From the NCBI GenBank assembly GCA_018139225.1, contig JAGSNX010000004.1, forward strand, positions 62,001-126,000: a stretch of 64,000 nucleotides of DNA, in the 5' to 3' direction. Shown here piece by piece: positions 50,174 to 60,459 of the stretch; positions within the stretch are counted from its first letter, which is position 1; the number at the start of each line of letters is the position of its first letter. This DNA is from Microvirga sp. SRT01 (lineage in GTDB: Bacteria > Pseudomonadota > Alphaproteobacteria > Sphingomonadales > Sphingomonadaceae). The notes under the pieces were generated by a model. That model ran no database searches, had not been told where the DNA came from, and saw only the letters and a program-made list of their open reading frames with translations. Made by a program: the position numbers and the translations under genes.

Positions 50174-52261
50174 ATGCACGATCATAGCGCCCTGAATGCC
50201 GGCAACGGCGGCGAAACCCATCAGATCGCCGATGCCGATCATCCAGTGCTGACCACCAATCACGGCACCCCGATCAGCGACAACCAGAACCAGTTGAAGG
50301 CCGGCGCACGCGGTCCGGTCCTGCTGGAGGACGAGGTCTACCGCGAGAAGATCAACCACTTCGACCACGAGCGTATTCCGGAGCGGATCGTCCACGCCCG
50401 TGGATCGGCGGCGCATGGCTATTTCGAGTGCACCGAAAGCCTCGCCGACATCACCGTCGCCGACCTGTTCCAGAAGAAGGGCCAGCGAACCGAGGTGTTC
50501 ACCCGCTTCTCCACGGTCGCGGGCGGTGCGGGATCGGTCGACACGCCGCGCGACGTGCGCGGTTTTGCGGTGAAGTTCTATACGCGACAGGGCAATTGGG
50601 ACCTTGTCGGCAACAACATCCCGGTGTTCTTCATTCAGGACGCGATCAAGTTCCCAGACCTGATCCACGCCGCCAAGATGGAGGCCGATCGCGGTTATCC
50701 GCAGGCGGCGACCGCGCACGATACGTTCTGGGACTTCATCAGCCTGATGCCCGAATCCACCCACATGGTGATGTGGGCGATGTCGGACCGCACGCTGCCG
50801 CGCACCTTCGCCAATATGGAGGGGTTCGGCGTCCACACCTTCCGCTTCATCAACAAGGAGGGGAAGAGCACCTTCGTCAAGTTCCACTGGAAGCCGAAGG
50901 CGGGCCTCGCCTCGACGATCTGGGACGAGACGATGAAGATCGCCGGTGCCGATCCCGATTTCCAGCGCCGCAACCTGTTCGAGAGCATCGACCGCGGCGA
51001 CTTCCCGACCTGGGAACTCGGCGTGCAGTTGTTCGACGAGGAATTCGCCAACAGCCAGCCCTATGACGTGCTCGACGCGACCAAGATCATCCCGGAGGAA
51101 GTGCTGCCGGTGAAGATCGTCGGGCGGATGGTGCTCGACCGCTATCCCGACAATTTCTTCGCGGAAACCGAGCAGGCGGCGTTCGTGCCGAGCCATGTCG
51201 TGCCGGGCATCGGCTTCTCCAACGATCCGCTGCTGCAGGGTCGGCTGTTCAGCTATACCGACACGCAGCTGTCGCGGCTGGGCTCGGTCAATTTCCACCA
51301 GCTGCCGATCAACTCGGCCAAGGGTCGTACGGCGGCGGCGGGCTGCCCGTTCATGAACCAGCAGCGCGACGGTCACATGCAGATGGCGGTGCCCAAGGGC
51401 CGCGCCAATTACGAGCCGAACAGCCTTGCCAGGGCCGGCGAGGAAGCCGGCGCGCGCGAGGACCCGGAGGGCGGCTACAAGACCTTCCCGTCCGAGGAGC
51501 AGGGCCAGAAGCTGCGCATCCGGCCGGAGAGTTTCGCCGACCATTACAGCCAGGCGCGGCTGTTCTTCCGCTCGATGGACCCGGCCGAACAGGCGCATAT
51601 CGCGTCGGCTCTGGTCTTCGAACTGTCGAAGGTATCGCTGGAGCATATCCGCATCGCGGTGATGGCGAATTTGCGCAACGTGGACGAGTCTCTGGCGCAG
51701 CGCGTCGCCGATGGCCTCGCGATGGACCTGCCCGAAGCATCGCCGACCGCCGCGCCGGTCATCGACATGGACCCGTCGCCGGCGTTGCGGATCATCCGCG
51801 GACCGCTGGAGAAGCACACGCTGGAAGGCCGCACCGTCGGCATCCTGTTCGCGGACGGCACCGATGCGGCGGCGCTCGCGGCCCTGACGTCGGGTATCGC
51901 GGCGGCGGGCGGGGTGGCGAAGCTGATTGCGCCCAAGGTCGGCAAGGTGCCGCTGTCGGACGGGTCGTTCGTCGCGGCGGATGCGCAGTTGTTCGGCCAG
52001 CCTTCGGTGACGGTGGACGCCTGCGCCGTGATCCTGTCCGAGGCCGCCTGCGCCAAGCTGGTGAAGGAGGGCGCGGCCGTCCAGTGGGTCATGGACGCCT
52101 TCGGCCACCTCAAGGCGATCGGTGCGAACGACGCCGCGAAGCCGCTGCTCGACAAGGCTGGTGTCGAGGCGGACGAGGGCGTCACTGACCTGTCCGGTTT
52201 CGTCGAAGCGGCGAAGAAGCGCTACTGGGATCGCGAGCCGAACGTCCGTACGCTGGCCTGA
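50174..52261 (+). CDS. katE: Large-subunit catalase HPII
   Basis: Decomposes hydrogen peroxide to water and oxygen. The 695-residue length is that of clade 2 large catalases. The distal His74 is in [12 protein letters not shown], the Asn pair near 147-148 in [12 protein letters not shown], and the proximal haem Tyr361 in RLFSYTDTQ. The C-terminal ~150 residues ([11 protein letters not shown] onward) form the DJ-1/PfpI-like domain that marks this clade, and the N-terminal extension is also present. There is no signal peptide, so it is cytoplasmic. GAGGAG lies just before the ATG. It is divergent from a haloperoxidase-like hydrolase, with FNR- and OxyR-like sites between. Confidence 0.97.
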   Translation: MHDHSALNAGNGGETHQIADADHPVLTTNHGTPISDNQNQLKAGARGPVLLEDEVYREKINHFDHERIPERIVHARGSAAHGYFECTESLADITVADLFQKKGQRTEVFTRFSTVAGGAGSVDTPRDVRGFAVKFYTRQGNWDLVGNNIPVFFIQDAIKFPDLIHAAKMEADRGYPQAATAHDTFWDFISLMPESTHMVMWAMSDRTLPRTFANMEGFGVHTFRFINKEGKSTFVKFHWKPKAGLASTIWDETMKIAGADPDFQRRNLFESIDRGDFPTWELGVQLFDEEFANSQPYDVLDATKIIPEEVLPVKIVGRMVLDRYPDNFFAETEQAAFVPSHVVPGIGFSNDPLLQGRLFSYTDTQLSRLGSVNFHQLPINSAKGRTAAAGCPFMNQQRDGHMQMAVPKGRANYEPNSLARAGEEAGAREDPEGGYKTFPSEEQGQKLRIRPESFADHYSQARLFFRSMDPAEQAHIASALVFELSKVSLEHIRIAVMANLRNVDESLAQRVADGLAMDLPEASPTAAPVIDMDPSPALRIIRGPLEKHTLEGRTVGILFADGTDAAALAALTSGIAAAGGVAKLIAPKVGKVPLSDGSFVAADAQLFGQPSVTVDACAVILSEAACAKLVKEGAAVQWVMDAFGHLKAIGANDAAKPLLDKAGVEADEGVTDLSGFVEAAKKRYWDREPNVRTLA

Positions 52262-52271
52262 CGCATACGCC

Positions 52272-52309
52272 GTGGTCCCGTCGTGCATCGCGGTGCACGA
52301 CGGGACCAC
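52272..52309. terminator. Bidirectional terminator, perfect 16-bp stem
   Basis: Arms at 52272-52287 and 52294-52309 are exact inverted copies around a 6-nt loop, in the 75-nt gap between the convergent katE and amidohydrolase genes. Stem length and position make termination very likely, although no long U-run is present. Confidence 0.75.
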
Positions 52310-52336
52310 CGCCATCCGGCGCCGGACGCGCCGGGC

Positions 52337-55300
52337 TCAGTCCTGTGCCCAGTCGCCGTGACCATGCCCGCTTGTCAGGCGCGCGCCGCTGCCGTTGGCG
52401 TCCGCCGCGCCCTCCCACCAATAGGGTTTGCGCGTGTACGTTCCGGTCGCAACCTCGCTCAACGTCGCCGCGTCGTAGAGCCGTCCGCCCAGCATCACCT
52501 TGTCGACCTTGTCGCTGTTGCGGATGTCGATCGTCGGATCGGCGTTCAGGACCACCAGATCCGCCAGCTTGCCGACCTCCAGCGAACCCACATCCCTGGC
52601 ATAGCCCAGCGATGTCGCGGGCATGATCGTGCCCGCTCGCAGCGCCTCGATCGGCGACCAGCCGCCGCGCACGAAGCTCCACATCTCCCAATGCGCGCCC
52701 AGTCCCGCTTGCTGGCCATGCGCGCCGATCGACACCTGCACGCCCTTGTCGGCGAGCTTCTTGGCTTCGCGCGCGCTGGCCGCGTCGACATAATCCTCGT
52801 CCGGCGCGATTTCGCGACGCGCGTTCTGCGCCGCGAGTGCCGCCGGCGGCGCGTGCCGGGTCAGCAGCGGATGCCGCCAGACATCGGTGTGCGCGCGCCA
52901 ATAGGGGTCGCCCGCCGGCCCACCATAGGTCACCACCAGCGTCGGTGTGTAGTTGGTCTTGGTCTGCGACCAGAGCTGCACCACGTCATTATAGAAATTC
53001 TCCAGCGGCACGTTGTGCTCGACGGTCGAATTGCCGTCCTGCACCAGGCTCATGTCCATGGTGAACAGGGAGCCGCCCTCCGGCACGACCTCCAGTCCCT
53101 CCGCCTGCGCCGCCGCGACGACCATCTGCCGCTGTTCGCGACGCGGCTGGTTGTAGTTCTTGACCGAGTGGGCACCCTGCGCCTTCAGGCGGCGCACGAT
53201 CGCCAGAGCATCGTCATAGGTCGCGATGTCCGCATAAACCTCCGCGGCCTTCGCGCCATAGATGACCTCGCCGGTGGAAAAGGTGCGCGGCTGGAGGCGC
53301 AGGCCCGCACGCTGCATCTCGGCTGCCGGGAAGATCTCCGCCGATCGCGACGACGGATCGTGGACCGTCGTGGTCCCGAAGGCGAGGTTCGCCATCGCGT
53401 TCCAGTTCTGCTCCGGGATCAGCTCGTCCTCGCCCTGCGGTCCATGCGCGTGGGCATCGACCAGCCCGGGGATGATCGTCTTGCCGGCGACATCGACGAT
53501 CGTCGCGCCGGTCGGCACGGTGACGGTACCGCGCGGGCCGATCGCGACGATCCGGTCGCCCCGGATCAGGATCGTCGCATCGTTCAGGATGCCCCCATCG
53601 GTGCTCGCCATCGTCACGACGCGCGCGCCGACCAGCGCAACCGTACCCGTCGGCTTGGCCGCCGGCACGTCCATCGACAGCGACACGCCCGACTTCGGCG
53701 CGGCGAATTTCGGCGCATCCTCTCCCTGAGGTCCGGCGGCGAACAGCGCCGCGGTGTCGGCCGAATACAGCGTCGGCCCAACGCTCCAGTGGATGCGCTT
53801 GCCGTCGGCGGACCAGTTGATGAAGCCCGCACCGTCGCCGCTGACCCGGACGACCGGCAGCGGGCCGGATTTCTGGTCGATCTCGACGGCCTGCTTGCCC
53901 GGCAGCAGCGGCACGACGAACGCCTCGTAATTCTGTCGGAACGCGACATAGTCGCCAAGCGGGCTGACCTGGAAGTCGTTGACCAGTTCGCCCGTCGCGT
54001 GGACGCGCTCGGCCTGGCCGTTCAGGTCGGTACTGACCAGCTGACGCTTACCCTTGTCCGACTTCAGCAAGAACACCCGCTGCGCGTCGCTGCCGAACTG
54101 CGGCTCGGCCGCGTCCTTGGCGATCCGGACCGGCATGCCGCCGGACGCCGCGATACGGTACGCACCAACGCCCGAGGCGCCGCGGGCCGCGGTCAGCCCA
54201 TCGCTCTCGCCCTGTTCGAACACGATCGTCTTGCCGTCGGGGGAAAAGCGCGGACGGCGATAATGGCCGCCGGCGGTGGTCACGGCCCGCGCCGCACCAC
54301 CGGCGGCACCGACCACCCTGACCTGCCCCAGGCCCGCATCGGTCCATCCGACGAACACCACCTGCCGACCGTCGCGCGACCAGCTTGGCCACAGCTCCAT
54401 CTCGTCCGATCCACGCGTCAGGCGTCGCGGCGCGCCACCCGACACCGGCTTCACCCATAGCTTGCCCAGGGTTTCGAACACCACCTGCCTGCCGTCCGGC
54501 GACACGCTGGCCCAACGCGGCATCTTCGTCACCACCCGCTCGGGGGCGACCTCGACGACCGGGTGCGTGGCGTCGATCACGACGCGCGTGTCGGCGACCC
54601 GGAACGGGATCACCGCCCCGCCGCCTCCGTCCGCGTTGACCCGCCGCAGCTTGCCGCCGGCCCAGAACACGATCGCGCGATCGTCGGGCGTCCACGCCAT
54701 GTTCGGGTAGACGCCGGTGACCGCCCAGGTTTCCTGCACGTCGCGATCGAGCATGTCGTACACGACCCGCTCGACCCCGGTCGTGATGTCCTTGACCCAC
54801 AGCTTCGTCTGGTTGTTTTCGCGCCGCACGAACGCGATCCGCTTGCCGTCATGCGCGGGCGTCGGGCGCACCGATCCGCCAACGCCGGACACGGCCGTCT
54901 CGACTTCGCCCGTGTCCAGATCATAGCGTTCGATGTCGAACAGGTCGGTGCGCGAGTTCTGCGCGTATTCAAAGATCGGCCCCGGCGTGACGTTGCGCGT
55001 GTAATAGATGCTCTTGCCGTCCGGCGCGTAGATCGGTTCGCCCAACTCCTTCTGAAGCTGCTCGCTCGCGCGCTTGACGAGCTGGACGCCGCCACCACCG
55101 GACGCGTGATAGAGCCACACCTCGCCCGTGCCGAGCGAACGCCCCGTCGTGAAGTGCTTCTTCGCCGCGATGAAGCGTCCGTCCGGGCTCCAGCTCGGCT
55201 GGTTCAGCAGGCGGAAGTCCTCCTTGGTCACCTGACGCTTGTCGGTGCCGTCGACGTTCATGACCCAGATATTGTCGCCGCCACCGCGATCGGACGTGAA

Positions 55301-55771
55301 GGCGATCCGCCGGCCATCGGGGGAAAACCGCGGCTGATGCTCGAACGCCAGCCCGTCCGCGATCCGGATCGGCGTCCCGCCGGACATCGGCATCGTGTAG
55401 ATATCGCCGAGCAGGTCGAAGGCGATCGAGCGCCCGTCCGGCGCAACGTCGACGTTCATCCAGCTCCCTTCGTCCACCTCGACCCGCACCTCCCGCGTGT
55501 TCAGGCCGCGGGGCGCGTTGACGATCCAGGCGGGCGGCTTCTCCGCTTTCGCCGCAACCGCGACGGTCGCAGCGGCGGGGGCAGCGGGAGGCGTCGATGT
55601 CGCCTGCGTCGGCGCGATCGATCCCGACGGCTCGGGCGATGGCGCGGTCGCCTTGTCCTCGGGCGCTTGCGTCTTCTCGATCGGCTTGGACGCGGGCGGC
55701 GGCGCGGTCTGCGCCGAAGCGGCTCCCGCCATGAGGCAAAGTGCGATGGCGGTCGATGCGCGGTACGTCAC
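52337..55771 (-). CDS. Secreted amidohydrolase with N-terminal TolB-like beta-propeller
   Basis: A 1144-residue exported protein starting at a GTG (AAGGGGA lies about 12 nt upstream). A signal peptide ends at ASAQ (residue 21), and a Pro/Ala/Thr-rich linker follows. From about residue 85 to 720 there are repeated PD40-type blades (FSPDGRRIAFTSDRGG, WSPDGRFIA, FSPDGKTIVFEQG and others). The C-terminal ~430 residues form an amidohydrolase barrel with the metal HxH in GLVDAHAHG, a later His in TVEHNVPLE and SIGAHGQQ, and the final LEVGKLADLVVLNADP typical of the family. This architecture is common in sphingomonads and xanthomonads. A peptide or N-acyl substrate is possible but unproven. Confidence 0.92.
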   Translation of the reverse strand: MTYRASTAIALCLMAGAASAQTAPPPASKPIEKTQAPEDKATAPSPEPSGSIAPTQATSTPPAAPAAATVAVAAKAEKPPAWIVNAPRGLNTREVRVEVDEGSWMNVDVAPDGRSIAFDLLGDIYTMPMSGGTPIRIADGLAFEHQPRFSPDGRRIAFTSDRGGGDNIWVMNVDGTDKRQVTKEDFRLLNQPSWSPDGRFIAAKKHFTTGRSLGTGEVWLYHASGGGGVQLVKRASEQLQKELGEPIYAPDGKSIYYTRNVTPGPIFEYAQNSRTDLFDIERYDLDTGEVETAVSGVGGSVRPTPAHDGKRIAFVRRENNQTKLWVKDITTGVERVVYDMLDRDVQETWAVTGVYPNMAWTPDDRAIVFWAGGKLRRVNADGGGGAVIPFRVADTRVVIDATHPVVEVAPERVVTKMPRWASVSPDGRQVVFETLGKLWVKPVSGGAPRRLTRGSDEMELWPSWSRDGRQVVFVGWTDAGLGQVRVVGAAGGAARAVTTAGGHYRRPRFSPDGKTIVFEQGESDGLTAARGASGVGAYRIAASGGMPVRIAKDAAEPQFGSDAQRVFLLKSDKGKRQLVSTDLNGQAERVHATGELVNDFQVSPLGDYVAFRQNYEAFVVPLLPGKQAVEIDQKSGPLPVVRVSGDGAGFINWSADGKRIHWSVGPTLYSADTAALFAAGPQGEDAPKFAAPKSGVSLSMDVPAAKPTGTVALVGARVVTMASTDGGILNDATILIRGDRIVAIGPRGTVTVPTGATIVDVAGKTIIPGLVDAHAHGPQGEDELIPEQNWNAMANLAFGTTTVHDPSSRSAEIFPAAEMQRAGLRLQPRTFSTGEVIYGAKAAEVYADIATYDDALAIVRRLKAQGAHSVKNYNQPRREQRQMVVAAAQAEGLEVVPEGGSLFTMDMSLVQDGNSTVEHNVPLENFYNDVVQLWSQTKTNYTPTLVVTYGGPAGDPYWRAHTDVWRHPLLTRHAPPAALAAQNARREIAPDEDYVDAASAREAKKLADKGVQVSIGAHGQQAGLGAHWEMWSFVRGGWSPIEALRAGTIMPATSLGYARDVGSLEVGKLADLVVLNADPTIDIRNSDKVDKVMLGGRLYDAATLSEVATGTYTRKPYWWEGAADANGSGARLTSGHGHGDWAQD

Positions 55772-55846
55772 GGTGATGTCATTCCCCTTGCTTTCACAAG
55801 GTGTACCGCATCATCGGTCCGCGTCACCCCGGAAAACAGAAGGAAT

Positions 55847-55875
55847 GGGCGGAGCCGGCGTAGCCGACCCCGCCC
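55847..55875 (-). terminator. Rho-independent terminator after TonB receptor
   Basis: A 13-bp stem with two G-U pairs and a 3-nt loop begins 12 nt past the receptor stop codon. On the minus strand it is followed by ATTCCTTCTGTTTT, a T-rich tract. It separates the receptor from the amidohydrolase gene downstream. Confidence 0.75.
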
Positions 55876-55887
55876 ACCGTATATCGT

Positions 55888-58755
55888 TCAGAACGAGAAG
55901 CGCACCCCAGCGTCGTAACGCGGACCGAAATTCTGGTAGGTCAGCAACTGGTTGTCGAACCGGCCGGTGGTGAAGTATTTCGCATTGAACAGGTTGGTGC
56001 CCTCGACGAACACCTGCAGGGCAGGCGTCACGTTGACGGCGACGCTGCCGTCGAACTGGCCGTAATCGCGCACGAAGATCGGCTCGTTGCCCGAACCGCC
56101 CGCCAGCTGCCGCAGGAAGCGTTCGCGGCGATTATAGGCGATGCGCGCCGAGATGCCGTATTTCTCGTAGAAGACCGTCGCATTCTGCGAATTGCCGATC
56201 CCCTCCGCGGCGAACGACTGACCGATCTGGTCGACGTCGAAGTCGCGGTTGGTGCTGACGAACGTCGCATTGGCCTGAACGCCGAAGCCGCTCAGCACGC
56301 CCGGTAGCCAGTCGAGCGTGTGCACCACGTTCAACTCCAGCCCCTTGATCTCCAGCGACTCCGCATTGCGGGGACGTCGCACGCTGAATTCGCCGAAGAA
56401 CTGCCCGCCGCGTTGCGTAATCAGCCCGCCGACCGGCAGCCGCACGCCCTGTGCGTTGCCCGCATTGGCGATCGGGATGGACTCCGTCGCGAAGGATTGA
56501 ACGATGAAGTCGTCGACCTTCTTGAAGAACACCGCCGCCGACAGCGTCGTGGTCGGCGTCGGATACCATTCCAACGACAGATCGGCGTTGTTGGCGCGAT
56601 ACGGCTTCAGTTCGGTGTTGCCGCCGCTGGCGCTCAGCGTCGCCGGCCGGAGCGTGTCGGTGTTGAAGGTCGGGGCCAGATCGCCGATCGCGGGCCGGGT
56701 CAGCGTCTTGTATGCGGCGACGCGCACCTGCAGCTTGGGCGTCAGGTTCAACCGCACGTTCGCCGCCGGCAGGAAGTTGCTGTACGACGAGTCACGGGAA
56801 ATCGCGACGCCCGCGGGGCTGGCGAACACACCGACATAGATCGTCGGATCGGTCGGGGGATTGCCGCCGGTCGGCGTCAGATCAACGAGTTGTCGCTGCT
56901 GCCCGAACGAACTGAGCTCCGTATACTCGTATCGCGCGCCGACGTTGACGAACAGCGGCATGGCGCCGACGTCCGCCTCGAAATCGAAATCGGCGTAGCT
57001 GGCATAGACCGTTTCCCGGACGCGAGCCGACGGTTGCGGCGTGGCGGCATAGCCGTTGACCCTTGCATACCGCGCCGCCGTGGTGCCGGCCGCCAGACCC
57101 TGGGCGCGATCCAGCGCGGATGTCGCGGCCGCGCTGGTCAGGAAATCGAGATAGCGGCGCGGATCGAAGGTCAGGAAGGTCAGCGGAACCGAACCGCTCT
57201 TCGCGCCCAGTCCGTCCATCGTGAACGACGACAGCAGCGACGGGTCGGCCAGCGTCGGATAGCCGCAATACACGCAACCGACATCGTCCGCGGACGTGAT
57301 CGGGACGTTGTTCTTGTTGCGCGAGGTGCGCGCCACACCGAAGCGGAACGCCTTGAACAGCGTGTTCTCCGGCTTCCATTCGTTGTTCCAGCGGTATTCG
57401 GTCACCTTCTCGGTGATGTCGTTACCGTTGACGCCTGCGATATGCGTACGGCCCAATGCCGGGTTGCTCAGCACGCCCGTGCCGTAGCCGGAGGTGGAGC
57501 CGATGCCGCCATTCTCCGCCTGGGTGAAGCTGTACTGCGACGGCGAGCCGATGACCGCGAAATAGGATTTGCCGCCGCCCGCGTTCTTGGCGCGAGACCA
57601 CGTCGCATCCAGTACCATCTTGAACTCGTCGGTGGGGTTCCATTCGACGTTGCCGCCGGCTTCCCAGGTCGTCGTCTCACGCACCGCGCCCGACGAGATG
57701 AAGTCGGCATTGCCGCTGGTGATCAGCGAGGTGATCGTGCGGTTCCCGTCGATCGTCGCGGCGGTATATTGCGACGGCTCGAACCAGCTGCCGAGCGCGC
57801 GCGTGGTCGAATCGCTCTTGAACTTGTTGTACAGCCCGTCGACCGTGAAGGTCAGCGTGTCGCTGGCCTCGTACTGCGCGACCAGCGTGGCACCGAGCCG
57901 GGTGCGGACGTCGCGCGCATTGCCGACATCCTGGTTGCGTGGCGCGTAGACGTTTCGGAACAGCGGCGCAGCGTTCGGCCCGACCGTCGTGTTGGGCAGA
58001 TAGCCGCCGTTCGTGACGGAATCGATCGACGCGATACGCTTCTGGTACGACAAGGACGCCAGCAATCCGAGTCGACCATCGGCGAAGGTGTTGCTCAGCA
58101 GGCCGAACACTTGCGGCGTGAACTTCTCGCTGTTCTTCTCGTACAGCGCCTTGGCGCTGACGATGCCCTTGAACTCCTTCAGGTCCAGTGGACGTGGCGT
58201 CTGGATATTGATCGTCGCGCCGATACCGCCGCCCTGCAACGAGGCCTGGGAGCTCTTATAGACCTGCGCGCCGCTGATGAGTTCGGCCGGGATCAGGTCG
58301 AACGAGAAAGCGCGGTTGAAATTGTCGCTGGCGAAGCTGCGGCCGTTGAACAACACGGTGTTGAACTGTGGTCCCAGGCCGCGAACGGTGACCGACTGGC
58401 CCTCACCGTTGCTGCGGTCGATCGCGACGCCCGGAATACGCTGAAGCGATTCGGCTACGTTGGCGTCGGGGAATTTGCCGAGATCCTCGGACGAGATCGC
58501 ATCCAGAACGCCGATGGCATCGCGCTTCTGTGCGGCCGATGTCGCGATGCTGGCGCGGATACCGGTGACGACGATGTCATCGGCGGCGTCCTCCGTCTGC
58601 GGCGGCAGGCTCGCGGCCGGATCCTGTACCGTCGGCGTCGCCGTCTGCGGCTTGGCCATCGCGGGCGTGGCGGCCATCAAAGCGATGAGCGCGCTGGCCA
58701 GTCCACACGCAGAATACGTCGCGTTCCGCTTGAATTGTCCTTGAGTTTTGCCCAT
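55888..58755 (-). CDS. TonB-dependent receptor, divergent from halogenase-like gene
   Basis: A 955-residue outer-membrane receptor. The signal peptide ends near PAMAK (about residue 34). The linker leads to DIVVTGIRASI, a plug with EDLGKFPDANVAESLQRIPGVAI and VTVRGLGPQFNTVLFNGR, then a barrel that ends in VRFSF. A CxxC pair (GCVYCGY) occurs in one extracellular loop and may form a disulfide. It begins 126 nt from the divergent halogenase-like gene, and the gap contains a candidate operator. In related bacteria receptors of this type are often next to tryptophan-halogenase-like and SapC genes and are thought to import glycans; the ligand here is unknown. Confidence 0.93.
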   Translation of the reverse strand: MGKTQGQFKRNATYSACGLASALIALMAATPAMAKPQTATPTVQDPAASLPPQTEDAADDIVVTGIRASIATSAAQKRDAIGVLDAISSEDLGKFPDANVAESLQRIPGVAIDRSNGEGQSVTVRGLGPQFNTVLFNGRSFASDNFNRAFSFDLIPAELISGAQVYKSSQASLQGGGIGATINIQTPRPLDLKEFKGIVSAKALYEKNSEKFTPQVFGLLSNTFADGRLGLLASLSYQKRIASIDSVTNGGYLPNTTVGPNAAPLFRNVYAPRNQDVGNARDVRTRLGATLVAQYEASDTLTFTVDGLYNKFKSDSTTRALGSWFEPSQYTAATIDGNRTITSLITSGNADFISSGAVRETTTWEAGGNVEWNPTDEFKMVLDATWSRAKNAGGGKSYFAVIGSPSQYSFTQAENGGIGSTSGYGTGVLSNPALGRTHIAGVNGNDITEKVTEYRWNNEWKPENTLFKAFRFGVARTSRNKNNVPITSADDVGCVYCGYPTLADPSLLSSFTMDGLGAKSGSVPLTFLTFDPRRYLDFLTSAAATSALDRAQGLAAGTTAARYARVNGYAATPQPSARVRETVYASYADFDFEADVGAMPLFVNVGARYEYTELSSFGQQRQLVDLTPTGGNPPTDPTIYVGVFASPAGVAISRDSSYSNFLPAANVRLNLTPKLQVRVAAYKTLTRPAIGDLAPTFNTDTLRPATLSASGGNTELKPYRANNADLSLEWYPTPTTTLSAAVFFKKVDDFIVQSFATESIPIANAGNAQGVRLPVGGLITQRGGQFFGEFSVRRPRNAESLEIKGLELNVVHTLDWLPGVLSGFGVQANATFVSTNRDFDVDQIGQSFAAEGIGNSQNATVFYEKYGISARIAYNRRERFLRQLAGGSGNEPIFVRDYGQFDGSVAVNVTPALQVFVEGTNLFNAKYFTTGRFDNQLLTYQNFGPRYDAGVRFSF

Positions 58756-58817
58756 CGCTATCCCTCCCGATTGAAGTCCCGCCTCGCTTGAACGGGATCA
58801 TCGTCTTTGCTAAAGTT

Positions 58818-58835
58818 ATTGTCTGATTAATACAA
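58818..58835 (+). promoter_or_regulatory. Candidate operator, GTCNGAYNAR motif (site 4)
   Basis: attGTCTGATTAAtacaa lies midway between the divergent receptor and halogenase-like genes. The core matches the GH2 upstream site at 13 of 14 positions. TTGT (58819-58822) and ACAA (58832-58835) form an inverted pair around it, consistent with a dimeric regulator such as a GntR-family protein. Confidence 0.45.
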
Positions 58836-58881
58836 CGGGAAAATGCAAACGATTTTATTCCCGCAAATAACAGGGGCTTAG

Positions 58882-60459
58882 ATGTCGAATGGAGGGGAAG
58901 TCGGCCGCGGTCCTGCGGCCAGCGTGAACACCGTGATCGTCGTCGGCGGCGGCTCGGCAGGATGGCTCGCGGCGTGCCGGATCGCCGCGCAAGCGAAGCG
59001 CACCGGCAGCGGAGTGACGGTCAAGCTCGTTGAATCCGACCGGATCCCCACGGTCGGGGTTGGTGAAGGTACGTGGCCGACGATGCGCAACACGCTGGCG
59101 AAGATCGGCATCAGCGAGACGGACTTCATCCGCTCCTGCGACGCCTCGTTGAAACAGGGCGCACGCTTCGTCGGCTGGACCGACGGCCTGCCCGGCGACG
59201 CCTATTACCACCCGCTCAACCCGCCGGCCGGCGCCAGCGAGATCGACCTCGCGCCCCATTGGCTGGGCCGCTCGGACGGCAGCGGTGCGAGCTTCGCCGA
59301 CTGCGTCGATTATCAGGCGGCGCTGTGCGACGCCGGCCTCGCACCGAAGACGATCACCGCGCCCGAATATGCGGGCCATGCCAATTACGCCTACCATCTC
59401 GACGCCGGCAAGTTCGCGACGATGTTGCGCGATCATGCCACCGCGTCGCTGGGCGTCGAGCACGTCATCGGCGACGTGACCCGCGTGAACCAGTCCGACA
59501 ACGGCGACATCCTCGACGTCGAACTCCACGACGGTCGTCGCATCGCCGGCGACCTGTTCGTCGACTGCACCGGCTTCGCGGCGTTGCTGATCGGCGGCGT
59601 CTACGGCGTCCCGTTCAAAAGCTGCCGCGACGTGCTGTTCGCCGATCGCGCGATCGCCATGCAGGTACCGTACGACCGCGAGGACGACCCGATCGCCTGC
59701 CACACCATCTCGACCGCGCAGGATGCCGGCTGGATCTGGGACATCGGCCTGTGGACGCGCCGCGGCGTCGGTCATGTCTACAGCAGCGCGCACACCAGCG
59801 ACGATGCCGCCGAAGCCGCCTTGCGCCGCTACGTCGGCCCAGCCGCCGACGCGCTGTCGGTCCGCACGATCAACATCGACGGCGGCTACCGCGAGCGCTT
59901 CTGGCAGAACAACTGCGTCGCGGTGGGGCTGTCCGCCGGCTTCATCGAGCCGCTGGAGGCTTCCGCGCTGATGCTGATCGAAACGTCGATGGACGCGATC
60001 GCGGACCGGCTGCCCCGCACGCGCGCGGCGATGGACATGGTCGCGCGCCAGTTCAACGAGACCTTCCGCCACCACTGGCTGCGCATCGTCGAATTCCTGA
60101 AGCTGCACTACGTCATCACCCACCGCACCGACACAGACTTCTGGCGCGATAACGCCGCCGCCGCGTCGATGCCGGACGGGCTCCAGGAACGGCTCGACTT
60201 ATGGCGGCATCACTCGCCCGCGCCGCAGGACTTCTCGCACGCGCGGGAGGTGTTCTCGTGGCCCAGCTACCAATATGTCCTGCACGGCATGCGCTTCGCC
60301 AGCCACTATCCCCCCGTCGGGGCGGCGGCATCGGAGGCAACAATGGCCACCGGCCTGATCGCGCGCAACGATCGCCTTCGCGCCGACCTGATCGCCCGCG
60401 CGCCGCGCCACCGCGACCTGTTGCGGTCGGTCCGCGAATACGGCCTGCAACGCGTATGA
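58882..60459 (+). CDS. Tryptophan-halogenase-like flavoprotein
   Basis: A 525-residue FAD-dependent protein of the tryptophan halogenase family. It has the FAD motif VVGGGSAGWLAA (residues 20-31), the lysine that forms the halogenating chloramine in known enzymes (Lys91 in SLKQGARFVGW) and the late GLSAGFIEPLEAS segment. The WxWxIP motif reads WIWDIG (284-289), with Gly instead of Pro, so true halogenation is not assured. AGGGG precedes the ATG. It overlaps the sapC-like gene by ATGA and is divergent from a TonB receptor. This arrangement suggests a role tied to glycan or glycoprotein use rather than to a secondary metabolite. Confidence 0.88.
   Translation: MSNGGEVGRGPAASVNTVIVVGGGSAGWLAACRIAAQAKRTGSGVTVKLVESDRIPTVGVGEGTWPTMRNTLAKIGISETDFIRSCDASLKQGARFVGWTDGLPGDAYYHPLNPPAGASEIDLAPHWLGRSDGSGASFADCVDYQAALCDAGLAPKTITAPEYAGHANYAYHLDAGKFATMLRDHATASLGVEHVIGDVTRVNQSDNGDILDVELHDGRRIAGDLFVDCTGFAALLIGGVYGVPFKSCRDVLFADRAIAMQVPYDREDDPIACHTISTAQDAGWIWDIGLWTRRGVGHVYSSAHTSDDAAEAALRRYVGPAADALSVRTINIDGGYRERFWQNNCVAVGLSAGFIEPLEASALMLIETSMDAIADRLPRTRAAMDMVARQFNETFRHHWLRIVEFLKLHYVITHRTDTDFWRDNAAAASMPDGLQERLDLWRHHSPAPQDFSHAREVFSWPSYQYVLHGMRFASHYPPVGAAASEATMATGLIARNDRLRADLIARAPRHRDLLRSVREYGLQRV

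Noticed and set aside
49943..52315. Extension of the chloroperoxidase-like hydrolase into a 1069-residue protein
   Set aside because: The extra 790 residues run antisense through katE and its promoter region. The hydrolase has a natural ATG at 49942 with a family-typical N-terminus.
56320..58791. 823-codon plus-strand frame opposite the second TonB receptor
   Set aside because: Antisense shadow with repetitive Arg/Gly/Val composition and no family resemblance.
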